Below are positions 15,021 through 25,200 of a stretch of 30,662 nucleotides of DNA, piece after piece. The DNA is from Prevotella sp. UBA2755. GTDB taxonomy: Bacteria; Bacteroidota; Bacteroidia; Bacteroidales; Bacteroidaceae. The translations under genes and the position numbers were made by a program. The number at the start of each line of letters is the position of its first letter. Position 1 is the stretch's first letter. Location: positions 26,078 through 56,739 of the forward strand of contig DEJF01000061.1 in NCBI GenBank assembly GCA_002353225.1. Reading direction: 5' to 3'. Under the pieces are notes generated by a model. The model was not told where the DNA came from. It was given only the letters and a program-made list of their open reading frames with translations, and searched no databases.

Positions 15021-16655
15021 TTATTTTTGCTTTTTGAATAATTGTATGCCATAGTACCTGACATCAGTAATGGTGGTGTCTTCAATACAGACACCTTCCA
15101 ACACCAACATTAGTGAATCGTTCTGATAGGTGAGTAGTCGTTCAGGATTATGCAGTAGCGTCGTGTCCTGTCTGACAACCTTTTGGATTGGATATTCAAG
15201 AACAGTCTTATGATCAAGACTGACAGAGACAATCTGTTTTTTATAATTGCATTCGTAAGTTTTTGACGGTAAAAAGATGGTGTATTCGTCTAACACTACA
15301 GGTTTTTTCCTGATATACCAGTTCTTGTCACCATCGTAATGCTCTTTGACTTTGTCATAGTTGAAACTATACTCAGAATATTCCCATTTACCGTATTCCT
15401 CTTCAAAATCGTTGGCTCCTATCTCCTTCTTAACATAGTTGATGACACTTGCGACATCCTTGTAACGCTCACACTTCACACTGTCCTGGTTGATGCTTCT
15501 TATGTCGATGTCATCCTTCAGTTTACCTGTTTGTGTATCAGCCAGTTTCAGTTCTTTGATGAGTTGCGTGAGACGTTGCTTCTGACAAACTAATCCGATG
15601 CTCTTAGCAGAGATGCCGGGGATATAGGTGAAGAGAATGATGGCAACAGCAAAGATCAGCGACATGATCTGATAGCGGCGTGTACGTTTGCTTATTAACA
15701 TCAGCACAAAAAGCGTCATTAGTACGCCTGCTATCATCAGGTAGAAACGGCTCTCAGTGAAACTGTAGAGACGGATGCGGTAGAAGGAACCAATCCAATA
15801 CATGATAAGTGGAGGAATGGCAATCAGTGTGAATCGAGAATAGAACCAGTCGTAATATCGCTGACTGAGTATCGATTGTGCCACTCGTCCAATTAATGCT
15901 ACAGTGATGAATCCCATCACCATCCATGCCACTCCGCCCTTTGGTAAATCCCACTCAATGACAATCTTTATAAAATAGGTGTAGAGGATGATGGTATAGA
16001 TGATAACTGCTGGTGAGAGAATGAAATTAAGGATAAGTTGGAGTATCTTAAAAGGTTCATTCACCTCGTCCTCGTTCTGTCGAACAAGGGTACAGCATAC
16101 CTGTGGAGCCAGCACAAAAAAGACAAACTGAGCGATATGCTCGTAGAAATGTCTGGGCTCGTCAATTCCAAAGATGTAGAAGTAAGATGCGGTGATGACC
16201 AATACCGCTAAGTAGAGAATGCCGGAAATGAGTAGTCCAAAGAACATCTGCGTTGTCACATGCAAGGCATGAGCCGCAAACGAACGGTTTTCCATCCGCT
16301 TATTACCTATGATAAGCAGGATCGCTGCTAAAACGTAGGTGAAAGCAAACCCATAAGTCCATAGGAATGGCTTTAGGTTGAGTGCCATTAGGGGCAGGAA
16401 GAGGAAAAAAGAGGCATAATAAGCCCAACGGTTAATGCGATGGAGCCAAAAGGTTAGTACCATAAGCGGTACGAAAAACCATAGTATATCACCATTCACT
16501 GCACTTTCAAACTGTGCCGTCTCTTCATTCCATTCATGAGTCTCACTATCCCATACAGCAATAACAAAGAATACCACTCCAAGAGCCATTTCGACAGGAA
16601 ATCGACGTGGGCTTTGTAACATCTGTTGTAATAGTGATTTCAGTTTTGTTATCAT
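15021..16655 (-). CDS. DUF4153-family multi-pass membrane protein
   Basis: A 544-residue integral inner-membrane protein of unknown function. About ten hydrophobic segments fill residues 20-360, including FPVEMALGVVFFVIAVW, ILWFFVPLMVLTFWL and FVFFVLAPQVCCTLV. A soluble C-terminal domain of about 175 residues follows, rich in charged and aromatic residues. The layout and the segments around HIAQFVFFVLAP resemble DUF4153 proteins, which are common in Bacteroidota; this is from memory of the family. The gene has its own consensus promoter. Unusually for this phylum it also has a Shine-Dalgarno-like GGGAGGAG (16670-16663) 7 bases before the ATG. Neighbours give no functional clue. Confidence 0.75.
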   Translation of the reverse strand: MITKLKSLLQQMLQSPRRFPVEMALGVVFFVIAVWDSETHEWNEETAQFESAVNGDILWFFVPLMVLTFWLHRINRWAYYASFFLFLPLMALNLKPFLWTYGFAFTYVLAAILLIIGNKRMENRSFAAHALHVTTQMFFGLLISGILYLAVLVITASYFYIFGIDEPRHFYEHIAQFVFFVLAPQVCCTLVRQNEDEVNEPFKILQLILNFILSPAVIIYTIILYTYFIKIVIEWDLPKGGVAWMVMGFITVALIGRVAQSILSQRYYDWFYSRFTLIAIPPLIMYWIGSFYRIRLYSFTESRFYLMIAGVLMTLFVLMLISKRTRRYQIMSLIFAVAIILFTYIPGISAKSIGLVCQKQRLTQLIKELKLADTQTGKLKDDIDIRSINQDSVKCERYKDVASVINYVKKEIGANDFEEEYGKWEYSEYSFNYDKVKEHYDGDKNWYIRKKPVVLDEYTIFLPSKTYECNYKKQIVSVSLDHKTVLEYPIQKVVRQDTTLLHNPERLLTYQNDSLMLVLEGVCIEDTTITDVRYYGIQLFKKQK

Positions 16656-16662
16656 TGCTACT

Positions 16663-16670
16663 CTCCTCCC
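16663..16670 (-). promoter_or_regulatory. Shine-Dalgarno-like site of the DUF4153 gene
   Basis: GGGAGGAG on the minus strand, 7 bases before the ATG at 16655. Strong Shine-Dalgarno sequences are rare in Bacteroidota, and no other gene here shows one this clear. Confidence 0.5.
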
Positions 16671-16687
16671 AGTATTTTGATTTCCTG

Positions 16688-16718
16688 CAAAGGTACAAAG
16701 AAATAATGAAACTCCAAA
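16688..16718 (-). promoter_or_regulatory. Promoter of the DUF4153 gene
   Basis: On the minus strand: TTTG at 16718-16715, a 19-base spacer, TACCTTTG at 16695-16688. Both boxes are perfect matches to the consensus. Confidence 0.78.
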
Positions 16719-16743
16719 GGAATCAAAATAATTATAATATTAT

Positions 16744-16792
16744 TTTGTTCTTTGCTCGGTTTACACTACCTTTGACCTGACGGTCGAAGGTA
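16744..16792 (+). promoter_or_regulatory. Distal promoter with an overlapping 26-base dyad (possible operator)
   Basis: TTTG at 16744-16747, a 19-base spacer and TACCTTTG at 16767-16774 make a full consensus promoter. Its -7 box is the left part of an 11-bp dyad: TACCTTTGACC (16767-16777), loop TGAC, GGTCGAAGGTA (16782-16792), paired throughout with one G-T wobble. A dyad centred just after the -7 box is where a repressor site would lie. Confidence 0.6.
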
Positions 16793-16819
16793 CTCACGTT
16801 CGAGAAAACTCAAATAAAA

Positions 16820-16851
16820 TTTGGTTTTCTTCTCACTTAATCGTACCTTTG
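16820..16851 (+). promoter_or_regulatory. Proximal promoter of the lipoprotein-TPR operon
   Basis: TTTG at 16820-16823, a 20-base spacer, TACCTTTG at 16844-16851: a perfect consensus. The -7 box ends 10 bases before the ATG at 16862, so the leader is very short. Confidence 0.78.
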
Positions 16852-16861
16852 CACTCTGATT

Positions 16862-17782
16862 ATGAAGAAGATATTTTATGTCATTATATCCTTGGTGCTA
16901 CTGTCGGCATGCGGACAGTCTTACGAGGAGACGAAACGATTAAACCGACAACAGCGTCGGGAGGCAATGCGTAAGGACTCTGCTGCACTGAAGATTGCGG
17001 TCATGCCTACACTGGATTGTCTGCCAATGTATGTCGCTGAGTATGAACAGTTGTATGACACACTGAATGGTGGGGTCCGTCTGAAACCCTTTAAGGCACA
17101 TATTGACTGTGACACGGCAATCATGCGACAGCGGGTAGAGGGGACTGTGAGTGATCTCGTCCGTGCCTTGAGGATGGAGAAGCGTGGAACCTCATTGCGT
17201 TATGTTGCCGTCACTAATGGTTCTTGGCAGTTGATTACCAATAGGAACTCTCGTATCCACCAACTCAAGCAGTTGGACGATAAGATGATAGCGATGACCC
17301 GTTTCTCTGTGACTGATATGCTCAGCGATATGATTGTGGACTCTGTCAAGTTGCGTGACGAGCATGTGTTCCGAGTACAGATTAACGATTTGGACGTGCG
17401 GATGCAGATGTTACAGAATAACGAGATGGACGCGCTGTTCTTCTCAGAGCCGCAGGCAACGATGGCACGGATGGCAAAGAATCCTGTGGTGCTTGATACC
17501 CGTAAGATGGATCTGCAGATGGGAGTGCTCGTCTTCCGTGAGAAAGAGATGCGCCGCCCCGAACGACATAAGCAGTTAGACCTCTTTGTCAAGGCGTATA
17601 ATGCCGCCTGTGACTCCATCAATAAGAAAGGAGTCAAGTATTATCGGAATCTCGTGATGGAAAAGTGTCATGTGTCCTCTGCTGTCGTTGACTCCCTCCC
17701 CAAGAATCTGAAATACCAGCATGCCATAGGTCCAAGACAGCAAGATATCGACAAGGCACAGAAATGGCTTAATAAGAAGTAA
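16862..17782 (+). CDS. Periplasmic lipoprotein, NMT1/SsuA-like substrate-binding fold
   Basis: A 306-residue lipoprotein. The signal sequence ends in the lipobox LLSAC with Cys17 as the lipidation site. The mature part starts with KIAVMPTLDCLPMYVAEYEQLY, which resembles the first strand and helix of NMT1/SsuA-type periplasmic binding proteins (type II fold). NNEMDALFFSEPQATMA, like the usual GEVDAAF-EP pattern, supports this. In that family such proteins feed an ABC importer, but no permease or ATPase gene is adjacent. The next gene, a TPR protein, starts 3 bases after the stop, so the pair is one operon. Transcription can come from two consensus promoters, one carrying a dyad. Ligand unknown. 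Confidence 0.7.
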   Translation: MKKIFYVIISLVLLSACGQSYEETKRLNRQQRREAMRKDSAALKIAVMPTLDCLPMYVAEYEQLYDTLNGGVRLKPFKAHIDCDTAIMRQRVEGTVSDLVRALRMEKRGTSLRYVAVTNGSWQLITNRNSRIHQLKQLDDKMIAMTRFSVTDMLSDMIVDSVKLRDEHVFRVQINDLDVRMQMLQNNEMDALFFSEPQATMARMAKNPVVLDTRKMDLQMGVLVFREKEMRRPERHKQLDLFVKAYNAACDSINKKGVKYYRNLVMEKCHVSSAVVDSLPKNLKYQHAIGPRQQDIDKAQKWLNKK

Positions 17783-17785
17783 AAG

Positions 17786-19924
17786 ATGACAGGAACCGAA
17801 ATACAATTGCAGAGAGTCGCTACAGAGTTGCATCGGGGTAACGTGGGGCTCGCCATTGCGGAGATGGAGACCTATCTTGCCGCTTATCCGCAGGTACAGT
17901 CCTCGGAACGGCTGAATGGTATTAAGGCGGAATACGAGTTGATGGCTGACTATTGGAGGAGAGGGGTGAACGACCCACAACTGGATCAGTTATATTCTCA
18001 TCTGTTGCAACGGGTCTATGTCCTTTTTGCCAATATCGCCTCCTACCATCGGGTGCGTTCTTATCCTACTTTATCGGGTATCTATAACAGAGTAAGGATG
18101 GAGCGTCAGGACTGGTCGCTGACAGATATCCGTAAGGAGATGGAGGGCTTTGTGAGTAACATCGCCATGCTGGAGTTAGAACCAGAGAATACCCGACAGG
18201 AGAAAAGTGAACAACTCTACAAGGAACATCAGACGCAGATGAATAGTCTGTTCTGTTATGTGCTGACATCCCGAATGTGGACAGACGGGGTAGGACATGA
18301 CTTCGAGGAGATTCTCATCTCACCGACCATTGATAGTAATGACCAGCAGTTATTGGTTTCTGCCGTTACCTTATCGTTGCTGAACCAATATGACATGGCG
18401 AAATTCCGTGTACTGGTGAATACCTATCGTCGCTCACAGGAGGAAAGTGTTCGTCAGCGTGCATTGGTGGGATGGGTACTTGCCATCAGGGAAGAGGTTC
18501 GTGAGGTCTATCCAGAGCAAGAGGAACTGGTGTTGTCACTCTTGTCATCGAAAAAGGTCTGTGAGGAATTGACAGAGTTGCAGATGCAGTTGGTATATTG
18601 TCTGAATGCCGAGAAGGATACCGACACCATCCAGAAGGAGATCATGCCAGACCTTATCAAGAATAACAATCTCAAGATCAACCAGTTCACTATTGAGGAA
18701 CGGGAGGACGACCCTATGGAGGATATCCTGAACCCAGAGGCATCCGAGCAGCGGATGGAGAAGTTAGAGTCTACCTTCGGACGCATGATGGACATGCAGA
18801 AACAAGGGTCGGACATCTATTTCGGTGGTTTCTCGCAGATGAAGCGGTTCCCCTTCTTCTATGATATCAGTAACTGGTTGGTCCCCTTTTATCTGGAGCA
18901 TCCCGATATCGCCCATTTCGTACGTAGGATGCAGGGGAATAAGTTTGTGGAGAAAATGATGAAGACAGGTCCGTTCTGCAACAGCGATAAGTATTCTTTC
19001 ATCATCGCTTTCCAGCAAGTGTTTGAGCGGATTCCTGAGGGGATGCGTCAGATGTTGGAGCGGGGAGAGGCTACCATGGGAGAGATTCCAGAGGACGAAT
19101 TACACACTCCAGCCTTTATCCGTCGTGCCTATCTGATGGACCTCTATCGTTTCTATCGGTTGTATCCGAGTCGTAACGAGTTCGAGAATCCCTTCAATAC
19201 CACCCATAGTGAACTGGGAACCTGTGAGTTCTTCTGTCATTGGCTGTTCGTGGGCTCTCCTCTGGAGCCTTATAAGGACCAGATAGTACGCCTGTTGAAA
19301 CGAAATAAGATGGAAGAGGCGGCAATGCGTCTGCTGGATACCTATAGCGAGAGTCATCATACCGTGCAGTATTATATATGGTCGGGGATGTATCAGAAGG
19401 CACTTGACTTGGAACCGAATAATGAGCGTGCCATGCTGGGGGCTGCCCGTGAGGCATTCAACTTAGGACAGTATGATGAGGCATTGGAGGCGTATGACGA
19501 GTTGCTTCTGTTGCATCCTGAGAAATCTGCTTTCCTATTGAATAAAGCCATCTGTCTGGTTCATCTCAATGACTATGAAGAGGCACAGAAGATTCTCTAC
19601 CGTTTGAACTATGATGATCCCGAGGATACCCGTGTAAACCGTGTACTTGCCTGGGCAAACCTCTGCTCTGGGAAGTTAGAGCAGGCAGACCAGATTTATC
19701 GGAAACTGACCTCTGTAGAGAAACCTTCTTATGAGGATTGGCAGAACTACGGCTATTGTTGTTGGTTCTTAGGACGAATCGATGAGGCGGCACATTGTTT
19801 TAAACAATACTGTGCAGCGTTCGCACCAGAAAGGGAGTTGTTCTTATTTGATTATTCTTTCTTGAAAGAGCATGGCATCACTGACACCCAAATCAAACTG
19901 ATGGATGCTCTTGTGCATGCTTGA
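17786..19924 (+). CDS. Tetratricopeptide-repeat protein, cytoplasmic
   Basis: A 712-residue protein without a signal peptide or membrane segment. TPR-like helical repeats are clearest at about residues 529-690 (YYIWSGMYQKALDLEP, AREAFNLGQYDEALEAYDEL, AICLVHLNDYEEAQKILYRL, WFLGRIDEAAHCFKQYC). The first 500 residues are helical, without a domain I can name. TPR arrays hold protein partners together; the partner here is unknown. The gene is co-transcribed with the upstream lipoprotein. Its 3' end overlaps the end of the convergent acyltransferase gene by 32 bases, with no terminator hairpin between them. Confidence 0.8.
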   Translation: MTGTEIQLQRVATELHRGNVGLAIAEMETYLAAYPQVQSSERLNGIKAEYELMADYWRRGVNDPQLDQLYSHLLQRVYVLFANIASYHRVRSYPTLSGIYNRVRMERQDWSLTDIRKEMEGFVSNIAMLELEPENTRQEKSEQLYKEHQTQMNSLFCYVLTSRMWTDGVGHDFEEILISPTIDSNDQQLLVSAVTLSLLNQYDMAKFRVLVNTYRRSQEESVRQRALVGWVLAIREEVREVYPEQEELVLSLLSSKKVCEELTELQMQLVYCLNAEKDTDTIQKEIMPDLIKNNNLKINQFTIEEREDDPMEDILNPEASEQRMEKLESTFGRMMDMQKQGSDIYFGGFSQMKRFPFFYDISNWLVPFYLEHPDIAHFVRRMQGNKFVEKMMKTGPFCNSDKYSFIIAFQQVFERIPEGMRQMLERGEATMGEIPEDELHTPAFIRRAYLMDLYRFYRLYPSRNEFENPFNTTHSELGTCEFFCHWLFVGSPLEPYKDQIVRLLKRNKMEEAAMRLLDTYSESHHTVQYYIWSGMYQKALDLEPNNERAMLGAAREAFNLGQYDEALEAYDELLLLHPEKSAFLLNKAICLVHLNDYEEAQKILYRLNYDDPEDTRVNRVLAWANLCSGKLEQADQIYRKLTSVEKPSYEDWQNYGYCCWFLGRIDEAAHCFKQYCAAFAPERELFLFDYSFLKEHGITDTQIKLMDALVHA

Positions 19925-21011
19925 TCCGCTGGTAACACCAGGTCCATGCTAAGGGGATGCCGACTCCGGCAATCGTATATAACACCCAGAACCAGTCTTC
20001 TTTGGCATGCTCGTGGATGACCATGTGGCATCCTATCTGGGCAAAATCCAGATCATAGTACCATATCTTGATGAGACTGACCACCTTATAACTGATGATG
20101 TGGAACACGAAGATGGGGAGGGTATTGTCACCACAGAATACGAGAATGCGTTTGATGACTCCCTCATGCTTATCTAAATAATGGGCGATATTGTAGGTCA
20201 TCAGGAAACCGCAGATGGCAGGAACGGGTAAGGAGATAAACTGTACGAATGACGAGCGCCAGTTCATGTTGGCGGTCAGGTATTTAGAGAAGAGATAGAC
20301 AATAACGGCAAACACCAAAGTCATCCACCAAGATATCTTGTAGTGTTGCTCCCATTTGCGGAACAAGAAGCCACATCCAAAGAAGAAGGTACCCATGATC
20401 TCACGATAGCCTCCTTGGATGAGGGTGATGATGCGCAGTCCCTCGGAGGTCTTCCATGCGGCAAGTAATAACATACTGACACAGACCCCTATGGGGACGA
20501 TGAGTTCTTTATGAGGTGCTAATTTTGATGACTTCTCCACAAGTGCATTCAGCCCCTTATATATAATAAGGTACGCGATACTTGCCACCAAGAGTCCACG
20601 GAAAAACCAGAATGCTCCACACAGGAACTGGTCGTAACCGCCCATCGCCGTCACCATATTCCATAGGTTTTGCTGCATCTGGTGCCAAGAGTAGGGATGG
20701 GTCACACCACCGCTCCAGTTGCCATACTTCTCGTTGAGGATGCCAAGGTCGAACATCCAGTTGTGGATAATCAGGAAGAATACCGCCCAAGTTAAAAAAG
20801 GAATGTAGAGTCCTTTGAACCGTTTTTTCACGAAGGTTGCCTCATCATCAAGATAACGAAGGGAAAAGAAATAGCCTGCCGTGATAAAGAACACAGGCAT
20901 GTGGAACTCGTAAAGGAAAGCACTGACCACATCCGGTGCGTCAGCGTGTCCTATCACCATCAGGATGATGGCGAGTGCCTTACAGATAGAGATGACGGTA
21001 TTACGCTGCAT
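19893..21011 (-). CDS. Membrane acyltransferase, acyltransferase-3 family
   Basis: A 372-residue integral membrane protein with about ten hydrophobic segments. The N-terminal ISICKALAIILMVIGHADAP, FHMPVFFITAGYFF and the later GDNTLPIFVFHII match the pattern of acyltransferase-3 (OafA/WecH-like) proteins, which add acetyl or other acyl groups to surface sugars. The His of IGH is the likely catalytic residue. The start at 21011 (MQRNTVIS) is chosen because it follows the upstream stop codon by 5 bases; the longer frame from 21068 would run through the end of the phospholipase-type gene. It is the last gene of the kdsA operon, which fits modification of lipopolysaccharide or another glycan. The acceptor is unknown. 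Confidence 0.85.
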   Translation of the reverse strand: MQRNTVISICKALAIILMVIGHADAPDVVSAFLYEFHMPVFFITAGYFFSLRYLDDEATFVKKRFKGLYIPFLTWAVFFLIIHNWMFDLGILNEKYGNWSGGVTHPYSWHQMQQNLWNMVTAMGGYDQFLCGAFWFFRGLLVASIAYLIIYKGLNALVEKSSKLAPHKELIVPIGVCVSMLLLAAWKTSEGLRIITLIQGGYREIMGTFFFGCGFLFRKWEQHYKISWWMTLVFAVIVYLFSKYLTANMNWRSSFVQFISLPVPAICGFLMTYNIAHYLDKHEGVIKRILVFCGDNTLPIFVFHIISYKVVSLIKIWYYDLDFAQIGCHMVIHEHAKEDWFWVLYTIAGVGIPLAWTWCYQRIKHAQEHPSV

Positions 21012-21016
21012 GAATG

Positions 21017-22276
21017 TTACAAGAACGGGGCTAACAGGTGGGCAAACCATCCGCGGAATTTCTGCCAAGGGGTACGGAACTTATTCCATGACTCCTCTGT
21101 CAGAAGAAAACTCTTCTTGGTGTCACGGTCGAACATGTCGTCTAACTCCTTGGTGGTCTCCTTGTCAATGATAACGGCATTTTGCTCAAAGTCGCATTTC
21201 AGACTACGGGCATCCAGATTGGTACTGCCTACCGTACAATAGCGACCATCCACCATCATGATCTTAGAATGATGGAAACCGGGTTCGTACATCCAGATGA
21301 TAGCCCCTCGCTTCATCAGTTTATGTGCCTGATAGTAAGCGCAGTCAGGAGTCAAAGGTATGTCGCTCTTTGCCGATTGCATAATCTCCACCTTCACCCC
21401 TCGTTTAATAGCCCTCGTTAATGCTCTTGTCACTTTGGGAATCAGGGTGAAGTAGGGGTTGATGATCTTGATGGAGTCTTGCGCCTGATTGATGGCACTG
21501 ACGTAAAACTCCCGCATAATCTTAGGAGTACGGTGTGGCTCACGGGTGATAATACCGACCATCTTCTTGCCAGCAGTAGAGGTGGTATCCGGCTTTAATC
21601 CCTCAAAACGGGTCAGGGTACCACCCCGGTAGTATTTCATGCCATGCACGTTCTCGCCAGTAACCCTGTTCCATATCCTCATAAAGATTTTTTGCAACTC
21701 GTTCACGGCATCGCCCTCAATACGGCAATGCATATCACGCCACTCACCAACTTGTTCTGTACCTTTAATATAATAGTCGGCGACATTCATTCCACCAGTA
21801 TAGGCGATCTGTCCGTCAATAACGACAATTTTACGATGGTCGCGTCCGAATATCTTAGTCACCCATGGAAAACGAATCGGGTCATATTCCACAATCTTGA
21901 TACTATCATCACGTAATGCCTTCAGGTGATGCTTCTTGAGCGGTTGGTTGTTAGAGTCATTACCAAAACCGTCGAACATTGCACGGATTTCCACCCCTTC
22001 CTTTCGTTTCTCACGAAGGATATCGAAGAGGAGAGATGCAATAGAGTCATTGCGGAAATTAAAGTATTCCAAATGGACACTACTCTTTGCCTGACGTATC
22101 GCCTTGAACATATCGTCGAATTTCTCCTGTCCCGACATCAAGAGCGTTACACTGTTATTGTCAGAGAACAGAATCTTCTTTGAGCGTAGTGTTTGTACAA
22201 TCAGCGAGTCACTCGTTTGAGCACTCGCTGATAGGGTTAAGAGAACAATTAATGCGGATAAAAGAAATCGCGTCAT
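21017..22276 (-). CDS. Phospholipase-D-superfamily protein, cardiolipin-synthase-like, secreted
   Basis: A 419-residue protein with two HKD motifs: HRKIVVID (His147, Lys149, Asp154) and HSKIMMVD (His336, Lys338, Asp343). Each is followed by the expected Gly (IDGQIAYTGGMN and VDGRYCTVGSTN). This is the layout of bacterial cardiolipin synthases and related phosphatidyltransferases. Unlike ClsA it lacks the two N-terminal membrane helices and has a cleavable-looking signal peptide (MTRFLLSALIVLLTLSASAQ). It probably acts in the periplasm or on the outer face of the inner membrane. Its ATG follows the stop codon of the regulator by one base, so translation is likely coupled. Cardiolipin synthase is the best guess; a periplasmic phospholipase or nuclease of the same superfamily is possible. 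Confidence 0.85.
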   Translation of the reverse strand: MTRFLLSALIVLLTLSASAQTSDSLIVQTLRSKKILFSDNNSVTLLMSGQEKFDDMFKAIRQAKSSVHLEYFNFRNDSIASLLFDILREKRKEGVEIRAMFDGFGNDSNNQPLKKHHLKALRDDSIKIVEYDPIRFPWVTKIFGRDHRKIVVIDGQIAYTGGMNVADYYIKGTEQVGEWRDMHCRIEGDAVNELQKIFMRIWNRVTGENVHGMKYYRGGTLTRFEGLKPDTTSTAGKKMVGIITREPHRTPKIMREFYVSAINQAQDSIKIINPYFTLIPKVTRALTRAIKRGVKVEIMQSAKSDIPLTPDCAYYQAHKLMKRGAIIWMYEPGFHHSKIMMVDGRYCTVGSTNLDARSLKCDFEQNAVIIDKETTKELDDMFDRDTKKSFLLTEESWNKFRTPWQKFRGWFAHLLAPFL

Positions 22277-22277
22277 A

Positions 22278-25200
22278 TTATTGTTTGTACTTTAAGCGAT
22301 ATTCAAGTGGGGTCATGCCATATTTGTCTTTAAAGATATTAATGAAATTCTCAGCGGTAGAGAATCCTATATTGATGGCAAGTTCACTCATATTAATGTT
22401 AGTCTTTGTCAAGAGCACACAAGCATGCTTTAGACGAATCTCACGAACAACCTCGGCAGGTGTCTTGGTGGTGATACTCCTGATCTTATGGAAGAACGGA
22501 ACACGTCCCATACCCATTGCTGATGCCATCTCCTCCAGACTGATCTGTCCTCTACTCATGTTTTGGAGGACATATTGCTCGACGTTCTTCATTAACTGGC
22601 GATCCATCAGTGAACTCATGGAGTAGTTGCCGATAGTCTCGTCCTCACCATAGAACTGTTGGGCTAAGACTCCACTATTGGGCTGGTCTGTCGATGTCTC
22701 GCTTTGCTGTGACTCTTTTGTTGTATCCACAACAGGTTCCTCTTTTGTACTATCAGTAATAGGCGGCATATCGTCATAGACCATAGTAGCGGTGGTCATA
22801 CTGGCATTGCGACCTTCCAACATACGGGTCTCACGCCCCTCAATGGTGTTCTGTTCCATCTCGACAGGACCTAATCCCATCAGTTTGTTGAAACGCATAA
22901 CAGCCTCTTGTACATTGAAAGGCTTGGCAATATAGTCATCAGCGGCTAATGTGATATTCATATCCGCCATCATCTCTTGTGTAAGGACAGTGTCTGTCAT
23001 CAAGACAAACTTGATTTGCTGGGTATGTGGGTTGGATTTGATCTGGTTACATAACTCACTACCTGTCATGTGTTTCATCTCCTGCTTGCAGATAACCAGA
23101 TCAGCCTTCATGGACTCAATATCGGGGATAGCCAGTCTGATATCATCATAGATGTGGAAGTCATAGACTTCACGTAGATGAGCATTCATGAAGTTGTTGA
23201 AGTCCTTATTGCTGTCGATGAAGACAACATTGAACTTATGGGTCTTCTTGTCTAAGCGTAACGGTTGGATGGTAGCCGTCAACTCAGATGTCGCTACAGA
23301 AGACAGACTAACTTCACCTTGGTCATTAAGTTCTAATCGGTCTTTCGCGGTAGACTCAGCCTTTGCCTCAGGATTCTCCAGAATAGTCTGCATTTCAGAA
23401 ATACGAGTGATGACCTGTAGCATCTGGAAATGTAAAGAGTTTAATTGCTCACGACCTTCCAAATCATTCTCTTTCTCTGCAAGATTACCAATAATTGTCG
23501 TCATTCGTGCCATTGGCTGACGAAGTTCGTCACTGGTTATCTTGATTTCCTCACGCTGTCGTTTTAACTCATCAACAACGGTACGTTTTCTTGTCATGTA
23601 ATTCTTGAGTTTCTTGTAGCCATAGCGCCAAATGATAAGAATAATAATGGCAATAATGACGTAGACAGTTAGCATCCACCATGTCAGCCACCAAGGACGC
23701 TCAACGGTAATTTCCAAAGTACGCTCTTGATTACTTACTGCGCCGTCAGCGCTGACTGCTTTTACATGTAAGGTATATGTCCCGCTTCCCAAGTTGCGGA
23801 ATTTAACTCCATGAAGCAAGGCATCACCGTTTTTCCAGTCATGATCCTTTCCCTCCATCCAATACATGAATTGTAACCGCTCACCTTGATTGTAATTACC
23901 AGCGGCGAATTTGATGGTAAAGGAGTTCTGCTTGTTCTTCAGTTCAATTTTACTACTTTCATTAAGCGCATAAGAGAGAACCACGTTACCGTCATACTCA
24001 TGCCCGACCATAATCTCCTCTTCTCCAATAAACAATTGGGTAAGCATTACACGGGGCAGGGTGTTCTGGTCCTCTTTCACACCTTGGCGCACCCAGTTAG
24101 TACCATACAGACCACCGAAGAGAACTGTTCCGTCAGATTTCGTGATAATAGAACCAGTATTAAACTCATTATTCTGGAGTCCGTCACTGGTATCGTAGTT
24201 ATATAGCCCATATCCGAAGGTTCCTTCTTCACGGTTGCGCTGTACGACAATACGGCTAATACCATTGCTGGTGGTAACCCAGATGTTGCTGCTCTTATCC
24301 TCTGTTATACCACAGATGGAATTGCTGCAAAGTCCATTCTTCTCAGTGATATAGTTTAAGGAGTCTGTAGCCGAGTTATATACATTCAGCCCCTCGCGTG
24401 TTCCAACCCAAATCAGACCACGTGAGTCTTCGTAAACCTGAGTGATATAATTATTAGTGAATGTCTTGATATTTGTAGAGTTACCTGTCAATAACGTCTT
24501 TTCACGGTTTGACAGATTAAGTATAATCATTCCCTCTGATGTACCAATAAGCAGCATGTTGTTCTTCCCATAGAATAGGCTGGTGATATTATTGGTGTTT
24601 AACATACCGTTCTCACGGGTATAGGATGAGAAGGTGTTCATTTTGGGATTGTACACCTGTAGACCGCCATTTGTGGCAATCCATAGGTTACCGCTTTTAT
24701 CTTTTGCAAGTGCGTTGATATGGTCGTCAATCAGGGTCTTCATGCTGTCACGGGCAGCAGAGAATATATGTGATGTCCCACCTTTGATTTGTGTCAGTCC
24801 ATTCTGTCGGGAACCTACCCATATACTTCCGTCTGGTGTGACCTCCATACATGAGACTTTTTGGCTTGCCAGTGCTCCCTCATAGCCAAGAACACCCTTG
24901 TCACTTGTTCCATACCAGATGTTTCCGTCTGTATCTTGCGTAATAGCAGTGATGTCTCCGTTAAATGATGCCTGGAATTTATAGATGTTGTCTCCGTAGA
25001 ATGCGACACCAGATTTTTCTGTTCCAATCCATAGCAGGTCGGTGTCATCCACGTAAACGCTCTGTACACCAATGGTCTCTTGTGTCATTTGGTCGTTTCT
25101 TCCATTATGGGGTTGAACAGACTCCATTTCATGTGTGTTCACGTTCATGCGGATGAGTCCCATTCTGTCTGTTCCTATCCAGATGTTACCATTTTTGTCT

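Noticed and set aside
14774..15094. 106-codon minus-strand frame in the radA upstream gap
   Set aside because: It runs from inside the DUF4153 coding region into an inverted repeat, has no recognisable domain, and its composition differs from real genes here.
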